16,360 nucleotides of DNA from JAAEUE01 sp039180225 (GTDB lineage: Bacteria > Pseudomonadota > Alphaproteobacteria > Rhizobiales > CAJQND01). The DNA lies in assembly GCA_039180225.1 (NCBI GenBank), contig JBCDDQ010000088.1, positions 1 through 16,360 of the forward strand, given 5' to 3'. The notes beneath the pieces were generated by a model. It saw only the letters and a list, made by a program, of their open reading frames with translations, did not search any database and was not told where the DNA came from. The translations under genes and the position numbers were made by a program. Below, one piece after another: positions 1 through 7,334 of the stretch. Every line of letters starts with the position of its first letter. The first letter of the stretch is position 1.

Positions 1-71
1 ACGAGGCTGATCCCGATGAGACGCAGATTGGCTTGCCAGTACGCGTTCTTGGTGTCGTCTTGTTGGGACAT
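1..71 (-). CDS. DUF4212 small membrane subunit of a sodium/solute symporter (5' end only)
   Basis: Only the first 23 codons lie in the window; the gene runs off the left edge. The ATG at 71-69 opens MSQQDDTKNAYWQANLRLIG, and the AYWQANLRLIG stretch matches the conserved cytoplasmic start of DUF4212 proteins (YWxxNLRL just before the first membrane helix). A good ribosome-binding site, GGAGAAAG, lies at 82-89 (minus strand), ten bases before the start. DUF4212 proteins are two-helix membrane proteins usually encoded directly before a large sodium:solute symporter and often beside acs, as here: acs ends 70 bases upstream on the same strand with no terminator between. Inferred role: small subunit of an acetate or short-chain carboxylate uptake system. 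The family call rests on a short segment, so the symporter is a prediction for sequence outside the window. Confidence 0.72.
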   Translation of the reverse strand, partial: MSQQDDTKNAYWQANLRLIGISL

Positions 72-81
72 TAGCTTGTGA

Positions 82-89
82 CTTTCTCC
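82..89 (-). promoter_or_regulatory. Ribosome-binding site of the DUF4212 gene
   Basis: Reads GGAGAAAG on the minus strand, ten bases before the ATG at 71. It fixes the start of the truncated DUF4212 gene, and its position in the 70-base gap after acs fits separate translation initiation on a shared acs-DUF4212 transcript. Confidence 0.6.
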
Positions 90-141
90 ATTTGTCTGGT
101 TAGGTACAGAAACGGTGGGTCGGTACGGGGGCCTTTGAGCT

Positions 142-2094
142 TTAGGCGTCTGACCTGTTCATGCGGTTCTCAATCAAATCATCAACCACTGATGGATCGG
201 CGAGGGTGGACGTGTCGCCCAGGCTCCCAAAATCGTCTTCTGCTATCTTGCGCAGGATGCGGCGCATGATCTTTCCCGACCGTGTTTTCGGAAGACCCGG
301 CGCCCATTGGATGAGATCGGGCTTGGCGATCGGACCGATCTCCGAGCGCACCCAGGTTTCGAGCTCTTTGCGCAAGGCATCAGACGGCTCTTCGCCGCCC
401 ATCAAGGTGACATAGGCGTAAATGCCCTGGCCTTTGATGTCGTGCGGGTAGCCGACGACAGCGGCCTCAGCCACCTTGGCATGCGCCACAAGCGCGCTCT
501 CAACTTCGGCGGTTCCCATGCGGTGACCTGAGACGTTGATCACATCGTCGACCCGGCCGGTGACCCAATAGTCGCCGTCTTCATCGCGGCGGCATCCGTC
601 ACCGGAAAAGTAATAGCCCTTGTAGTCGCTGAAATACGTCTTTTCGAACCGTTCATGATCCCCCCAAACGGTGCGCATCTGCCCCGGCCAGCTGTCCTTC
701 ATGCATAGGACGCCTTCAACACCATTACCGTTGATTTCGGCGCCGCTTTGCGGGTCGAGAACAACCGGCTGAACCCCAAAGAAAGGTGTCTGTGCCGCGC
801 CGGGCTTTAGCGTCGTGGCGCCGGGCAGAGGGGTCAGCATGTGTCCGCCGGTTTCGGTCTGCCAGAAGGTGTCAACGATCGGACATTTTCCCTTGCCGAC
901 AATATCGTGATACCAGTTCCAGGCTTCCGGATTGATCGGTTCACCGACCGAGCCCAGCACCCGCAGATGCGAGAGATCGTGCTTTTCAACCCATTGGTTG
1001 CCGGCGCCCATCAGGGCACGAATAGCCGTAGGTGCGGTGTAGAACTGGTTGACCTTGTGCTTGGCGCAAACCTCCCAGAAGCGCCCCGCGTCGGGGTAGG
1101 TCGGCACACCTTCAAACATGATCGTTGTGGCCCCATTGGCAAGGGGGCCATAGACGATATAGCTGTGGCCGGTAACCCAACCGATATCCGCCGTGCACCA
1201 GAAGACATCACCTTCATGATAGTCAAAGACGTACTCGTGGGTCATGGAGGCATAGACGAGATAGCCGCCGGTCGTGTGCACCACGCCTTTTGGCTGGCCG
1301 GTGGAGCCGGACGTGTAGAGAATAAACAGCGGATCTTCCGCACCCATTTCCGCAGGCGCGCAATCATCAGACGCTTCCAGCGCCAGTTCGTTGTAGTCGT
1401 GATCGCGATCGGTCCAAGTGATCTGGCCGCCCGTCCTTTTCACCACCAGGCATTTCACGGTGTCCTTGCAATGCAGCAGCGCCGCATCAGTGTTGGACTT
1501 AAGCGGCGTTTCCCGCCCGCCGCGAGGCGCATAGTCGGCCGTGATCACAAGTTTTGCGTCGCAACCATTGATCCGCGCGCCGAGCGCGTCGGGAGAAAAG
1601 CCGGCAAAAACGATGGAGTGGATCGCGCCGATTCTGGCGCACGCGAGCATCGCATAGGCGGCCTCGGGGATCATGGGCAGGTAGATGACCACCCGGTCTC
1701 CCTTTCGCACGCCCAGCTCTTCAAGGATGTTCGCCATTCTGCACACCGACTGGTGCAGCTGGCGGTAGGTTATGTGCTGCGGCGCGTCCTTCGTCGGGTC
1801 ATCCGGTTCCCAGATGATGGCCGTTTGATCGCCACGGGCTTCCAGGTGCCGGTCGATGCAATTTGCGGCCACATTCAAAGAGCCGTCATCGAACCACTTG
1901 ATGTCGACGTTGCCGAAATCGAAGCTGGTGTTCTTCACATTCGAATAAGGCGTGATCCAGTCTAACCTCTGACCATGCTCACCCCAGAAGGCGATCGGAT
2001 CTGCAATCGATGCGGCGTACATCGATGCATAGGTGTCTGCATCGATATGCGCCCGGCTCATTGTCTCAGCGTAGGGTGATCTGTTTTGTGCCAT
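142..2094 (-). CDS. acs: Acetyl-CoA synthetase (AMP-forming)
   Basis: Activates acetate to acetyl-CoA in the cytoplasm through an acetyl-AMP intermediate (acetate + ATP + CoA to acetyl-CoA + AMP + PPi). From the chosen ATG the protein is 650 residues, close to the 652 of E. coli Acs. Visible motifs: the adenylate-forming P-loop YTSGSTGQPKG at 260-270; WQTETGG at 411-417, whose tryptophan shapes the small acetate pocket and favours acetate over propionate; the hinge and CoA-site motif GRVDDVINVSGHR at 513-525; and PKTRSGKIMRR at 602-612. Lys608 in that last motif matches the catalytic lysine (K609 in E. coli) that is reversibly acetylated in this family. The frame stays open to 2199, but those extra 35 residues are not family-like. 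The ATG at 2094 follows GAAAG about eight bases upstream; the ATG at 2061 is a weaker choice. A DUF4212 transporter gene follows on the same strand. Confidence 0.96.
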   Translation of the reverse strand: MAQNRSPYAETMSRAHIDADTYASMYAASIADPIAFWGEHGQRLDWITPYSNVKNTSFDFGNVDIKWFDDGSLNVAANCIDRHLEARGDQTAIIWEPDDPTKDAPQHITYRQLHQSVCRMANILEELGVRKGDRVVIYLPMIPEAAYAMLACARIGAIHSIVFAGFSPDALGARINGCDAKLVITADYAPRGGRETPLKSNTDAALLHCKDTVKCLVVKRTGGQITWTDRDHDYNELALEASDDCAPAEMGAEDPLFILYTSGSTGQPKGVVHTTGGYLVYASMTHEYVFDYHEGDVFWCTADIGWVTGHSYIVYGPLANGATTIMFEGVPTYPDAGRFWEVCAKHKVNQFYTAPTAIRALMGAGNQWVEKHDLSHLRVLGSVGEPINPEAWNWYHDIVGKGKCPIVDTFWQTETGGHMLTPLPGATTLKPGAAQTPFFGVQPVVLDPQSGAEINGNGVEGVLCMKDSWPGQMRTVWGDHERFEKTYFSDYKGYYFSGDGCRRDEDGDYWVTGRVDDVINVSGHRMGTAEVESALVAHAKVAEAAVVGYPHDIKGQGIYAYVTLMGGEEPSDALRKELETWVRSEIGPIAKPDLIQWAPGLPKTRSGKIMRRILRKIAEDDFGSLGDTSTLADPSVVDDLIENRMNRSDA

Positions 2095-2489
2095 CGGTTT
2101 TCTTTCAAATTGATGGCGCAAAACTAGAGGTTCGAGCGCATATGAAAATGCAACAATAGTGGATTGAACCTTAGTGGTACGACGTCTGGAGGAGCACACT
2201 GGAGCAACGCTTCGCGTCCAGCTGTTTCAAATGTCACAGGCTCGACGCGTGCAAACGGCGGCCGTACGCCGCGAGCACGATGCCTCAACTGACGACAACG
2301 AGACGGCCAGGATTTTGTTTGATTGAGACCCTATAAGCGTTTGATTTTGCGAGCCCAGTGCCGGTAGGATTTCACATCCGCGGGGGCTTGCGTTCAACAC
2401 TTGCGATTGGACTGCACATCCCTAAACCCCAGCCCGATACCGGGCGACGCCGCCAACCTTCAGCGGGCGCAGTTTGAGAAAGCACCGTC
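2095..2489. other. Intergenic region between divergent acs and the EamA exporter gene
   Basis: This 395-base gap should hold both divergent promoters, but I found no pair of -35/-10 boxes I would defend. Visible pieces: an imperfect inverted repeat, cgtgc at 2248-2252 with gcacg at 2275-2279 enclosing cggcg/cgccg; a TATAAG at 2332-2337 flanked by two TTTGATT copies (2318-2324 and 2340-2346, 22 bases apart); and a short hairpin gcccg-atac-cgggc at 2432-2445. No convincing ORF and no tRNA-like cloverleaf was seen on either strand. Confidence 0.6.
2476..2482 (+). promoter_or_regulatory. Ribosome-binding site deciding the TTG start of the EamA exporter
   Basis: GAGAAAG ends seven bases before the TTG at 2490. 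The next in-frame ATG (codon 28) would cut into the first membrane helix, so this site supports the TTG start. Confidence 0.55.
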
Positions 2490-3407
2490 TTGCAGGCACC
2501 TTTTTCCCGCTATGGCCCCTTCGTCAGTGGCACGATCGTCATTCTGACGGCCATCTTTCTGTTCAGCGTCATGGGGGCCATTATCAAGTATCTGGGCCCG
2601 AGCTATGGCGCCCAACAGCTATCCGCCTTTCGAAATGGATTCGGCCTCATTCCAAGCTGCCTTGTCTTGCTGTTCAGCCGCGATTGGCACGCTGCTGGGC
2701 GGCCAATCATCATTCGCCAATGGAAGCTCGGCCTGTTGCGCGGCGGTTTCGTGGCCGTGGCGCAAGTCTGCTTCTATGCAGCGCTCGTACACATTGAGTT
2801 CGCCACCGCGTCCACGCTTGCCTTCGCCGGTCCGCTGTTCATTACTGCGCTGTCGGTGCCAGTGCTGCGTGAACATGTGGGAGGGTGGCGCTGGACGGCC
2901 GTCGCGATTGGGTTCGTCGGCATCCTCTTCATCATGCGGCCGGGCAGTGAGATCTTCACTCTCTACGCCGTGTTGCCGATTTTGGCAGCGTTCTTCTATG
3001 CCTGCTCCAGCATCACCGTGCGCTTGATGGACGATGATGTCCCAAGCGCGACACTCAACATTTACTCCACCAGCGGGGCCCTGTTGGGCGCGCTGCTCAT
3101 CTTGTTCTCCACTTCGAGATACACACCTGTGGCGTCGGCGCAGGACTGGCTATGGCTCATCGCGCTCGGGATTGTTGGCGGCTGCGCCGTTCTGGGCCTG
3201 ATCGTCGCCTATCGGCTGACATCGCCCAGCAATCTGGCGCCGTTTGAGTACTTTGGCATACCCTTTTCCTTTGTCATCGGCTGGTTTGCCTTCGGCGAAG
3301 CGCCGTTTGAGCGCCTGTTTCCAGGCGCGTTGCTGATTGTTGCCGGCGGTTTGCTGATCTTGTGGCGCGAACGCACGCTCGCGCCACCGGACAAAGCCGG
3401 CCCCTGA
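2490..3407 (+). CDS. EamA/DMT-superfamily membrane transporter
   Basis: A 305-residue polytopic membrane protein of the drug/metabolite transporter superfamily, EamA type, with two tandem EamA repeats (about 15-150 and 158-295) and roughly ten hydrophobic helices. Helix one is around 13-35 (GTIVILTAIFLFSVMG). FAGPLFITALSVPVLREHV (112-130) and SNLAPFEYFGIPFSFVIGW (247-265), followed by FAFGEAP, are typical of the loops and helices ending each repeat. Members export amino acids, nucleobases or other small metabolites, or move S-adenosylmethionine; the substrate cannot be read here. The start is TTG with GAGAAAG upstream. The gene is divergent from acs and convergent with hyuB, with a 21-base gap that has no strong terminator. 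Adjacency to the hydantoinase genes hints at, but does not prove, a linked substrate. Confidence 0.9.
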   Translation: MQAPFSRYGPFVSGTIVILTAIFLFSVMGAIIKYLGPSYGAQQLSAFRNGFGLIPSCLVLLFSRDWHAAGRPIIIRQWKLGLLRGGFVAVAQVCFYAALVHIEFATASTLAFAGPLFITALSVPVLREHVGGWRWTAVAIGFVGILFIMRPGSEIFTLYAVLPILAAFFYACSSITVRLMDDDVPSATLNIYSTSGALLGALLILFSTSRYTPVASAQDWLWLIALGIVGGCAVLGLIVAYRLTSPSNLAPFEYFGIPFSFVIGWFAFGEAPFERLFPGALLIVAGGLLILWRERTLAPPDKAGP

Positions 3408-3428
3408 GACACGCACCTGTCTGAAACG

Positions 3429-5096
3429 TCAGTCGGTCTTATAGCCGTAGTCGCGTTTTGCCGCCTCAGCGGAGATATAGCCGCCCGCCACATCTCGTGC
3501 GACCAGTGCCGGGTCCCGCTCTTTGGGATCGCCGTAGCCTGCGCCCCCAGGCAAGGCCAGCATCGCCTTGCGTCCAGGCGGAATGGCCTGCTTGCCCTTG
3601 CCGCGCATCACCGTGCCATCATCCAGCTCAAACCGGGTGGCGCCGCCCTCAAGCCCGCCTTCGCGGCCGCGGGCGGGGTGCCGGATCCGGTCAAACATGG
3701 CGCTGAAGTCAAACTCATGGCCTTCGGTGGTGCCGATCTCCATGTATTGGCCCAAGCCGCCGCGGAACTTGCCGGCGCCCCCAGAATCGGGTCGCAGTTC
3801 TTTGCGCCAGATGATCACCGGCCCGGTATGCTCCGTGGCCTCGATGGGCATGGTCATCACTCCGCTGGGGAAGGCTGTGGCATTCATGCCGTCCAGCGAA
3901 GGCCGGGCGCCTGAACCGCCGCAATTGAACATCAACACCTCCGCCCGGCGCGCATCCGGCGGCGCGTTGCCGCCCGATTGCGGGCGTATGGAAAGCTGGA
4001 AGTTGCACAATGATCCGGCACCTTCCGCCGGCACGGTGCCCGGCAGAATGTCGTGCAAGGCGCCCAGCACGGTGTCCGGGATCATATGGCCGATCACGTG
4101 GCGCAGAGCCACCGGCGCGGGATGCTCTGCATTGAGGATCGAGCCCTCCGGCGCACTGATTTTGAACGGCGACAGAGAGGCTGCATTGTTCGGGATTTCC
4201 GGGGCGATGGCGCATTTCAGTGCGTAACACGCATAGGCCATTGTATAGACGTGGGGCACGTTGATGGCCTTCTTGTCGAGGCCTGAAGTGCCGCTGAAGT
4301 CAGCCCGGATATGGTCCTCTTCGATGTCGAGGCGCACACACAGACGGATCGGATCAGAGTAGCCATCAATGGTCATGTCGTTGGTGACCGACTTGCGGGG
4401 CAGGGCCGCAATGCGCTCCACCGTTGCGCGATAGCTGTTCTCCAGTATGAACGTGCCAATGGGCTCAAGGGTCTCCAACCCAAACTCCTCCAGCATCTCC
4501 ACCAGACGCCGATGGCCGATCTCGTTACAGGCGGCAAGCGCATAGATGTCGCCCACCACTTGGTCGGCCTCGCGCACATTATTGCGGACGATCTTCACCA
4601 GACCCATGTCTACCGCGCCGCGCTCCGCAAACTTCATGATGGGGATGCACAAGCCCTCTTCGTAGACCGAATTGGCGTCGGCACCAAAGCCGCGCCCGCC
4701 AATGTCCACCACGTGTGCGGTACAGGCGAAGTAGCCCACCATCGTGCCCTTGAAGAAGGACGGACTCACCACGGTGATATCATGCAGATGGCCGGTGCCC
4801 ATCCACGGATCGTTGGTGATGTAGACGTCGCCATCGAACATGTTGTCCGTGCCGATCTCGCGCATGAAGTGTTTCACGGATTCGGCCATGGCATTCACAT
4901 GGCCCGGCGTGCCGGTGACCGCTTGGGCCAGCATGTTGCCCTCCAGATCGTAGACCCCGGCAGAGAGATCGCCTGCCTCGCGCACGGATGTGGAAAACGC
5001 CGTGCGCACAAGCGTTTGCGCTTGTTCTTCAACGACAGATATCAACCGGTTCCACATCACCTGATTGGACACCGCAGAGAGGGCTTCGGTGCTCAT
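3429..5096 (-). CDS. hyuB: Hydantoinase B / 5-oxoprolinase-type subunit (HyuB)
   Basis: A 555-residue member of the hydantoinase B / oxoprolinase family (C-terminal half of eukaryotic 5-oxoprolinase; beta-type subunit of N-methylhydantoinase and related carboxylases). It hydrolyses or carboxylates the substrate phosphorylated by HyuA, in the cytoplasm. Landmarks: NDPWMGTGHLHDITVVSP at 95-112, AHVVDIGG at 127-134, EGLCIPIMK at 147-155, RPDSGGAGKFRGGLGQ at 435-450 and the terminal PGGAGYGDPKERDP at 516-529; all are family hallmarks. Length is normal for a stand-alone HyuB. Its ATG overlaps the hyuA stop (ATGA), and GGAG lies at 5105-5108 within hyuA, pointing to translational coupling and equal subunit amounts. 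The substrate is unassigned: hydantoins, 5-oxoproline and other lactams or ketones are all handled by this family. Confidence 0.93.
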   Translation of the reverse strand: MSTEALSAVSNQVMWNRLISVVEEQAQTLVRTAFSTSVREAGDLSAGVYDLEGNMLAQAVTGTPGHVNAMAESVKHFMREIGTDNMFDGDVYITNDPWMGTGHLHDITVVSPSFFKGTMVGYFACTAHVVDIGGRGFGADANSVYEEGLCIPIMKFAERGAVDMGLVKIVRNNVREADQVVGDIYALAACNEIGHRRLVEMLEEFGLETLEPIGTFILENSYRATVERIAALPRKSVTNDMTIDGYSDPIRLCVRLDIEEDHIRADFSGTSGLDKKAINVPHVYTMAYACYALKCAIAPEIPNNAASLSPFKISAPEGSILNAEHPAPVALRHVIGHMIPDTVLGALHDILPGTVPAEGAGSLCNFQLSIRPQSGGNAPPDARRAEVLMFNCGGSGARPSLDGMNATAFPSGVMTMPIEATEHTGPVIIWRKELRPDSGGAGKFRGGLGQYMEIGTTEGHEFDFSAMFDRIRHPARGREGGLEGGATRFELDDGTVMRGKGKQAIPPGRKAMLALPGGAGYGDPKERDPALVARDVAGGYISAEAAKRDYGYKTD

Positions 5097-7213
5097 GCTG
5101 AGCGCTCCATTTGGTTGGGTTCCACCGCGCGGGCGGGAGAGGTTTGTGTCACCAGCAGGCAGCCGTCAGATTGCATAGCGGCCTGAAAGCCGGCCGGCAC
5201 GATGATTGAGGTCTCGCGTTCGGTGATGAGGGCGGGGCCATCCACCGTTTCTCCGGTCTTAACGGAACCCCGCTCTACCGTCTGGGCGTTCACAAAGCGC
5301 CCGCTCGCCGGATCAAACAGCTCCCGCGTGCCGTCCGCTATGGCAGCAGATCCGGCGCTGGCGGGGGCAATGCTCTCAGGCTGCGGAACTTCGGTGCTGC
5401 CCTTCACCGCCCAACTGGTGATCTCAATATCGAGCCCGTCGACAATGCGCCCGAAGAGGTTCGCATAGGCAGCCTCAAACTGGGTCTGATAGCGCTCGGC
5501 GGTCGGGTCATCGGCTTCGTCTTGGGTAAGATCCACCGGGATCTCCCAGCCCTGACCCACGTAGCGCATATAGGCCCGGAACTCAAAGTGCACCCGTGCA
5601 TCAGGCTCACAAGAGCGCACGAAGTCGCCTGCCTCGGCCTTGAGCTCGGCCAGAACCTCTTTCACTTGAGGCGGGCTGAACTCGGTGAGCCGGGTATAAA
5701 CACTGCGGGTGGCTTCGAAGCTGAAAGGTGCTTTCAGGAACCCGATGGCCGATCCCACACCAGCCCCTGGCGGCACCAGCATCTGCTGGATCCCCAGTTT
5801 TTCGCACAGCCGGCCCGCATGGAGCGGCGCTGCACCACCAAAGGCGATCATCACGTATCCGGAGAGATCCTCACCACTCTCCACCGCGTGCACACGGGCC
5901 GCATTGGCCATGTTCTCATCCACCACTTCAGAAACGCCAAAGCCTGCCGTCGTGGTGTCCAACTGCAAGGGCTGCCCCACATGGGCGTCCAGAGCCCGTT
6001 TTGAGGCATCGGTGGAGAGTTTGATGGTGCCGCCGGCAAAATTATCCGGATCAAGCCGGCCCAGGACGAGGTCTGCATCTGTCACCGCCGGTCTCTCCCC
6101 ACCCCGGCCGTAGCAGGCCGGGCCGGGCTCAGAACCGGCGCTTTCCGGGCCGACGCGGATTTGCCGCATGGCATCCACGCTGGCAAGGGACCCCCCGCCG
6201 GCGCCGATTTCCACCATCTCGATGACCGGGATGGAGATGGGCATGCCTGATCCTTTCTTGAACCGGTAGGTGCGGGCAACTTCGAACACCCGGGCGGTTT
6301 TCGGATTCTGCTCTTTGATCAGGCAGATTTTTGCGGTGGTGCCGCCCATGTCGAACGACAGCACTTTGTCCAGGCCGTATTTCGCGGCCACGTGGGCGGC
6401 AAAAATGGCGCCACCGGCAGGACCGGATTCCACCAACCTCACCGGAAACTCAGAGGCACTATCCAGCGAGATGATGCCGCCGCCGGAATGCATCAAAAAC
6501 ACCGGGGCGTTGGTGCCAATGCCGGCCAGCTTCTCGGTGAGCCTGGTAAGATAGGCCCGCATGCGCGGCTTCACATACGCATTGGCGCACACCGTGTTGA
6601 AACGCTCATACTCGCGCATTTGTGGCGAGACCTCTGAGGACAGCGAGAGCGTCACCTCGGGAAGCGCATTAGCGAAGATATCGCGCACCATGATCTCATG
6701 GGCCGGGTTCAGGTAGGAATGAATGAGGCCGATCGCCAGGCTCTCATAGCCGCCGGATTTGATCTGTTCGACCAGAGCTTCCACCTCGGCCGGATCAAGC
6801 GCTTTAAGCACCTGGCCGGAGGCGCCCATGCGTTCGTCCAGCACGAACCGGTGCTCGCGGTCGATCAGGGCATCGGGAAGCTTCAGGTTCAGATCATACT
6901 GTTCAAAGCGGCTCTCGGTGCGCATTTCGATCACATCGCGAAAGCCCTTGGTGGTGATCAGGGCGGTCTTCGCACCATTGCGCTCGATAAGCGCATTCGT
7001 GGCCAAGGTGGTGCCGTGGATGATGCTGGAGATCTCAGAAGCGTCCACACCGGCCTGGGTGCAGACCTGGTTGATCCCGTCCAGAATGGCGCGCTCCGGC
7101 GCATCATAGGTGGTCAGCACCTTTACTGTGGTCAGCGCGCCATGATGCTCCAGCACCACGTCGGTAAACGTGCCGCCAATATCCACGCCCAGCCTTACCT
7201 TTGGATCACTCAT
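5093..7213 (-). CDS. hyuA: Hydantoinase A / 5-oxoprolinase-type ATP-binding subunit (HyuA)
   Basis: A 706-residue ATP-dependent subunit that phosphorylates the substrate carbonyl so HyuB can open or carboxylate it. From the chosen ATG, the ASKHA-type phosphate-binding segment GVDIGGTFTD is at 9-18, HGTTLATNALIERNGAKT at 66-83, a second phosphate loop SFDMGGTTAKICLI at 286-299, EIGAGGGSLASVD at 335-347, GPESAGSEPGPACYGRGG at 355-372 and FGGAAPLHA at 458-466. All belong to Hydant_A_N and hydantoinase A. The frame stays open to a TTG at 7252, but the ATG at 7213 has GGTGAG just upstream (7217-7222) and places the first motif at the usual distance from the N-terminus. It lies 121 bases after the MmgE/PrpD gene and overlaps hyuB by four bases. 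The length matches two-subunit enzymes rather than fused oxoprolinase. Confidence 0.94.
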   Translation of the reverse strand: MSDPKVRLGVDIGGTFTDVVLEHHGALTTVKVLTTYDAPERAILDGINQVCTQAGVDASEISSIIHGTTLATNALIERNGAKTALITTKGFRDVIEMRTESRFEQYDLNLKLPDALIDREHRFVLDERMGASGQVLKALDPAEVEALVEQIKSGGYESLAIGLIHSYLNPAHEIMVRDIFANALPEVTLSLSSEVSPQMREYERFNTVCANAYVKPRMRAYLTRLTEKLAGIGTNAPVFLMHSGGGIISLDSASEFPVRLVESGPAGGAIFAAHVAAKYGLDKVLSFDMGGTTAKICLIKEQNPKTARVFEVARTYRFKKGSGMPISIPVIEMVEIGAGGGSLASVDAMRQIRVGPESAGSEPGPACYGRGGERPAVTDADLVLGRLDPDNFAGGTIKLSTDASKRALDAHVGQPLQLDTTTAGFGVSEVVDENMANAARVHAVESGEDLSGYVMIAFGGAAPLHAGRLCEKLGIQQMLVPPGAGVGSAIGFLKAPFSFEATRSVYTRLTEFSPPQVKEVLAELKAEAGDFVRSCEPDARVHFEFRAYMRYVGQGWEIPVDLTQDEADDPTAERYQTQFEAAYANLFGRIVDGLDIEITSWAVKGSTEVPQPESIAPASAGSAAIADGTRELFDPASGRFVNAQTVERGSVKTGETVDGPALITERETSIIVPAGFQAAMQSDGCLLVTQTSPARAVEPNQMERSA

Positions 7214-7269
7214 TAGCTCACCATTCGCCAATATTGTTTGTGAGGTGCCCAAAAAGTCAGCATCAGCTC

Positions 7270-7314
7270 AGGGCAGCGCCCTATCTAGTAGAAGGGGCGG
7301 GGCGCTTGCAAGCG
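7270..7314 (-). promoter_or_regulatory. Palindromes in the gap between the MmgE/PrpD and hyuA genes
   Basis: The 121-base gap holds a perfect 12-base palindrome, cgcttgcaagcg (7303-7314), and a small hairpin agggc-agc-gccct (7270-7282). They could be an operator, a processing hairpin or a weak attenuator in the hyuA leader. The T-run that follows on the minus strand is too far from the hairpin (about 15 bases) for a standard intrinsic terminator. Function is not established. Confidence 0.25.
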
Positions 7315-7334
7315 TTGTGAGATCGGCCACAGGC

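Noticed and set aside
841..1965. Long plus-strand open frame (374 codons) opposite acs
   Set aside because: It is the antisense of a strongly conserved acs region; its product is His/Arg-rich with no domain pattern, as expected for shadows in GC-rich genes.
2332..2337. TATAAG as a -10 box for the EamA gene
   Set aside because: No acceptable -35 lies 16-18 bases upstream, and there is no TGN extension.
2200..2489. Possible tRNA or small RNA in the acs upstream gap
   Set aside because: Several small hairpins and a GGTAGGATTTCACATCC stretch caught the eye, but no cloverleaf or T-loop (GTTCRANNC) could be built.
3408..3428. agaca/tgtct inverted repeat between the EamA gene and hyuB as a bidirectional terminator
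   Set aside because: Only a 5-bp stem and no T-run on either strand.
4311..5186. 291-codon plus-strand open frame opposite hyuB/hyuA
   Set aside because: It runs across the hyuA-hyuB junction on the wrong strand, has no recognisable motif and a His/Gly/Arg-rich shadow composition.
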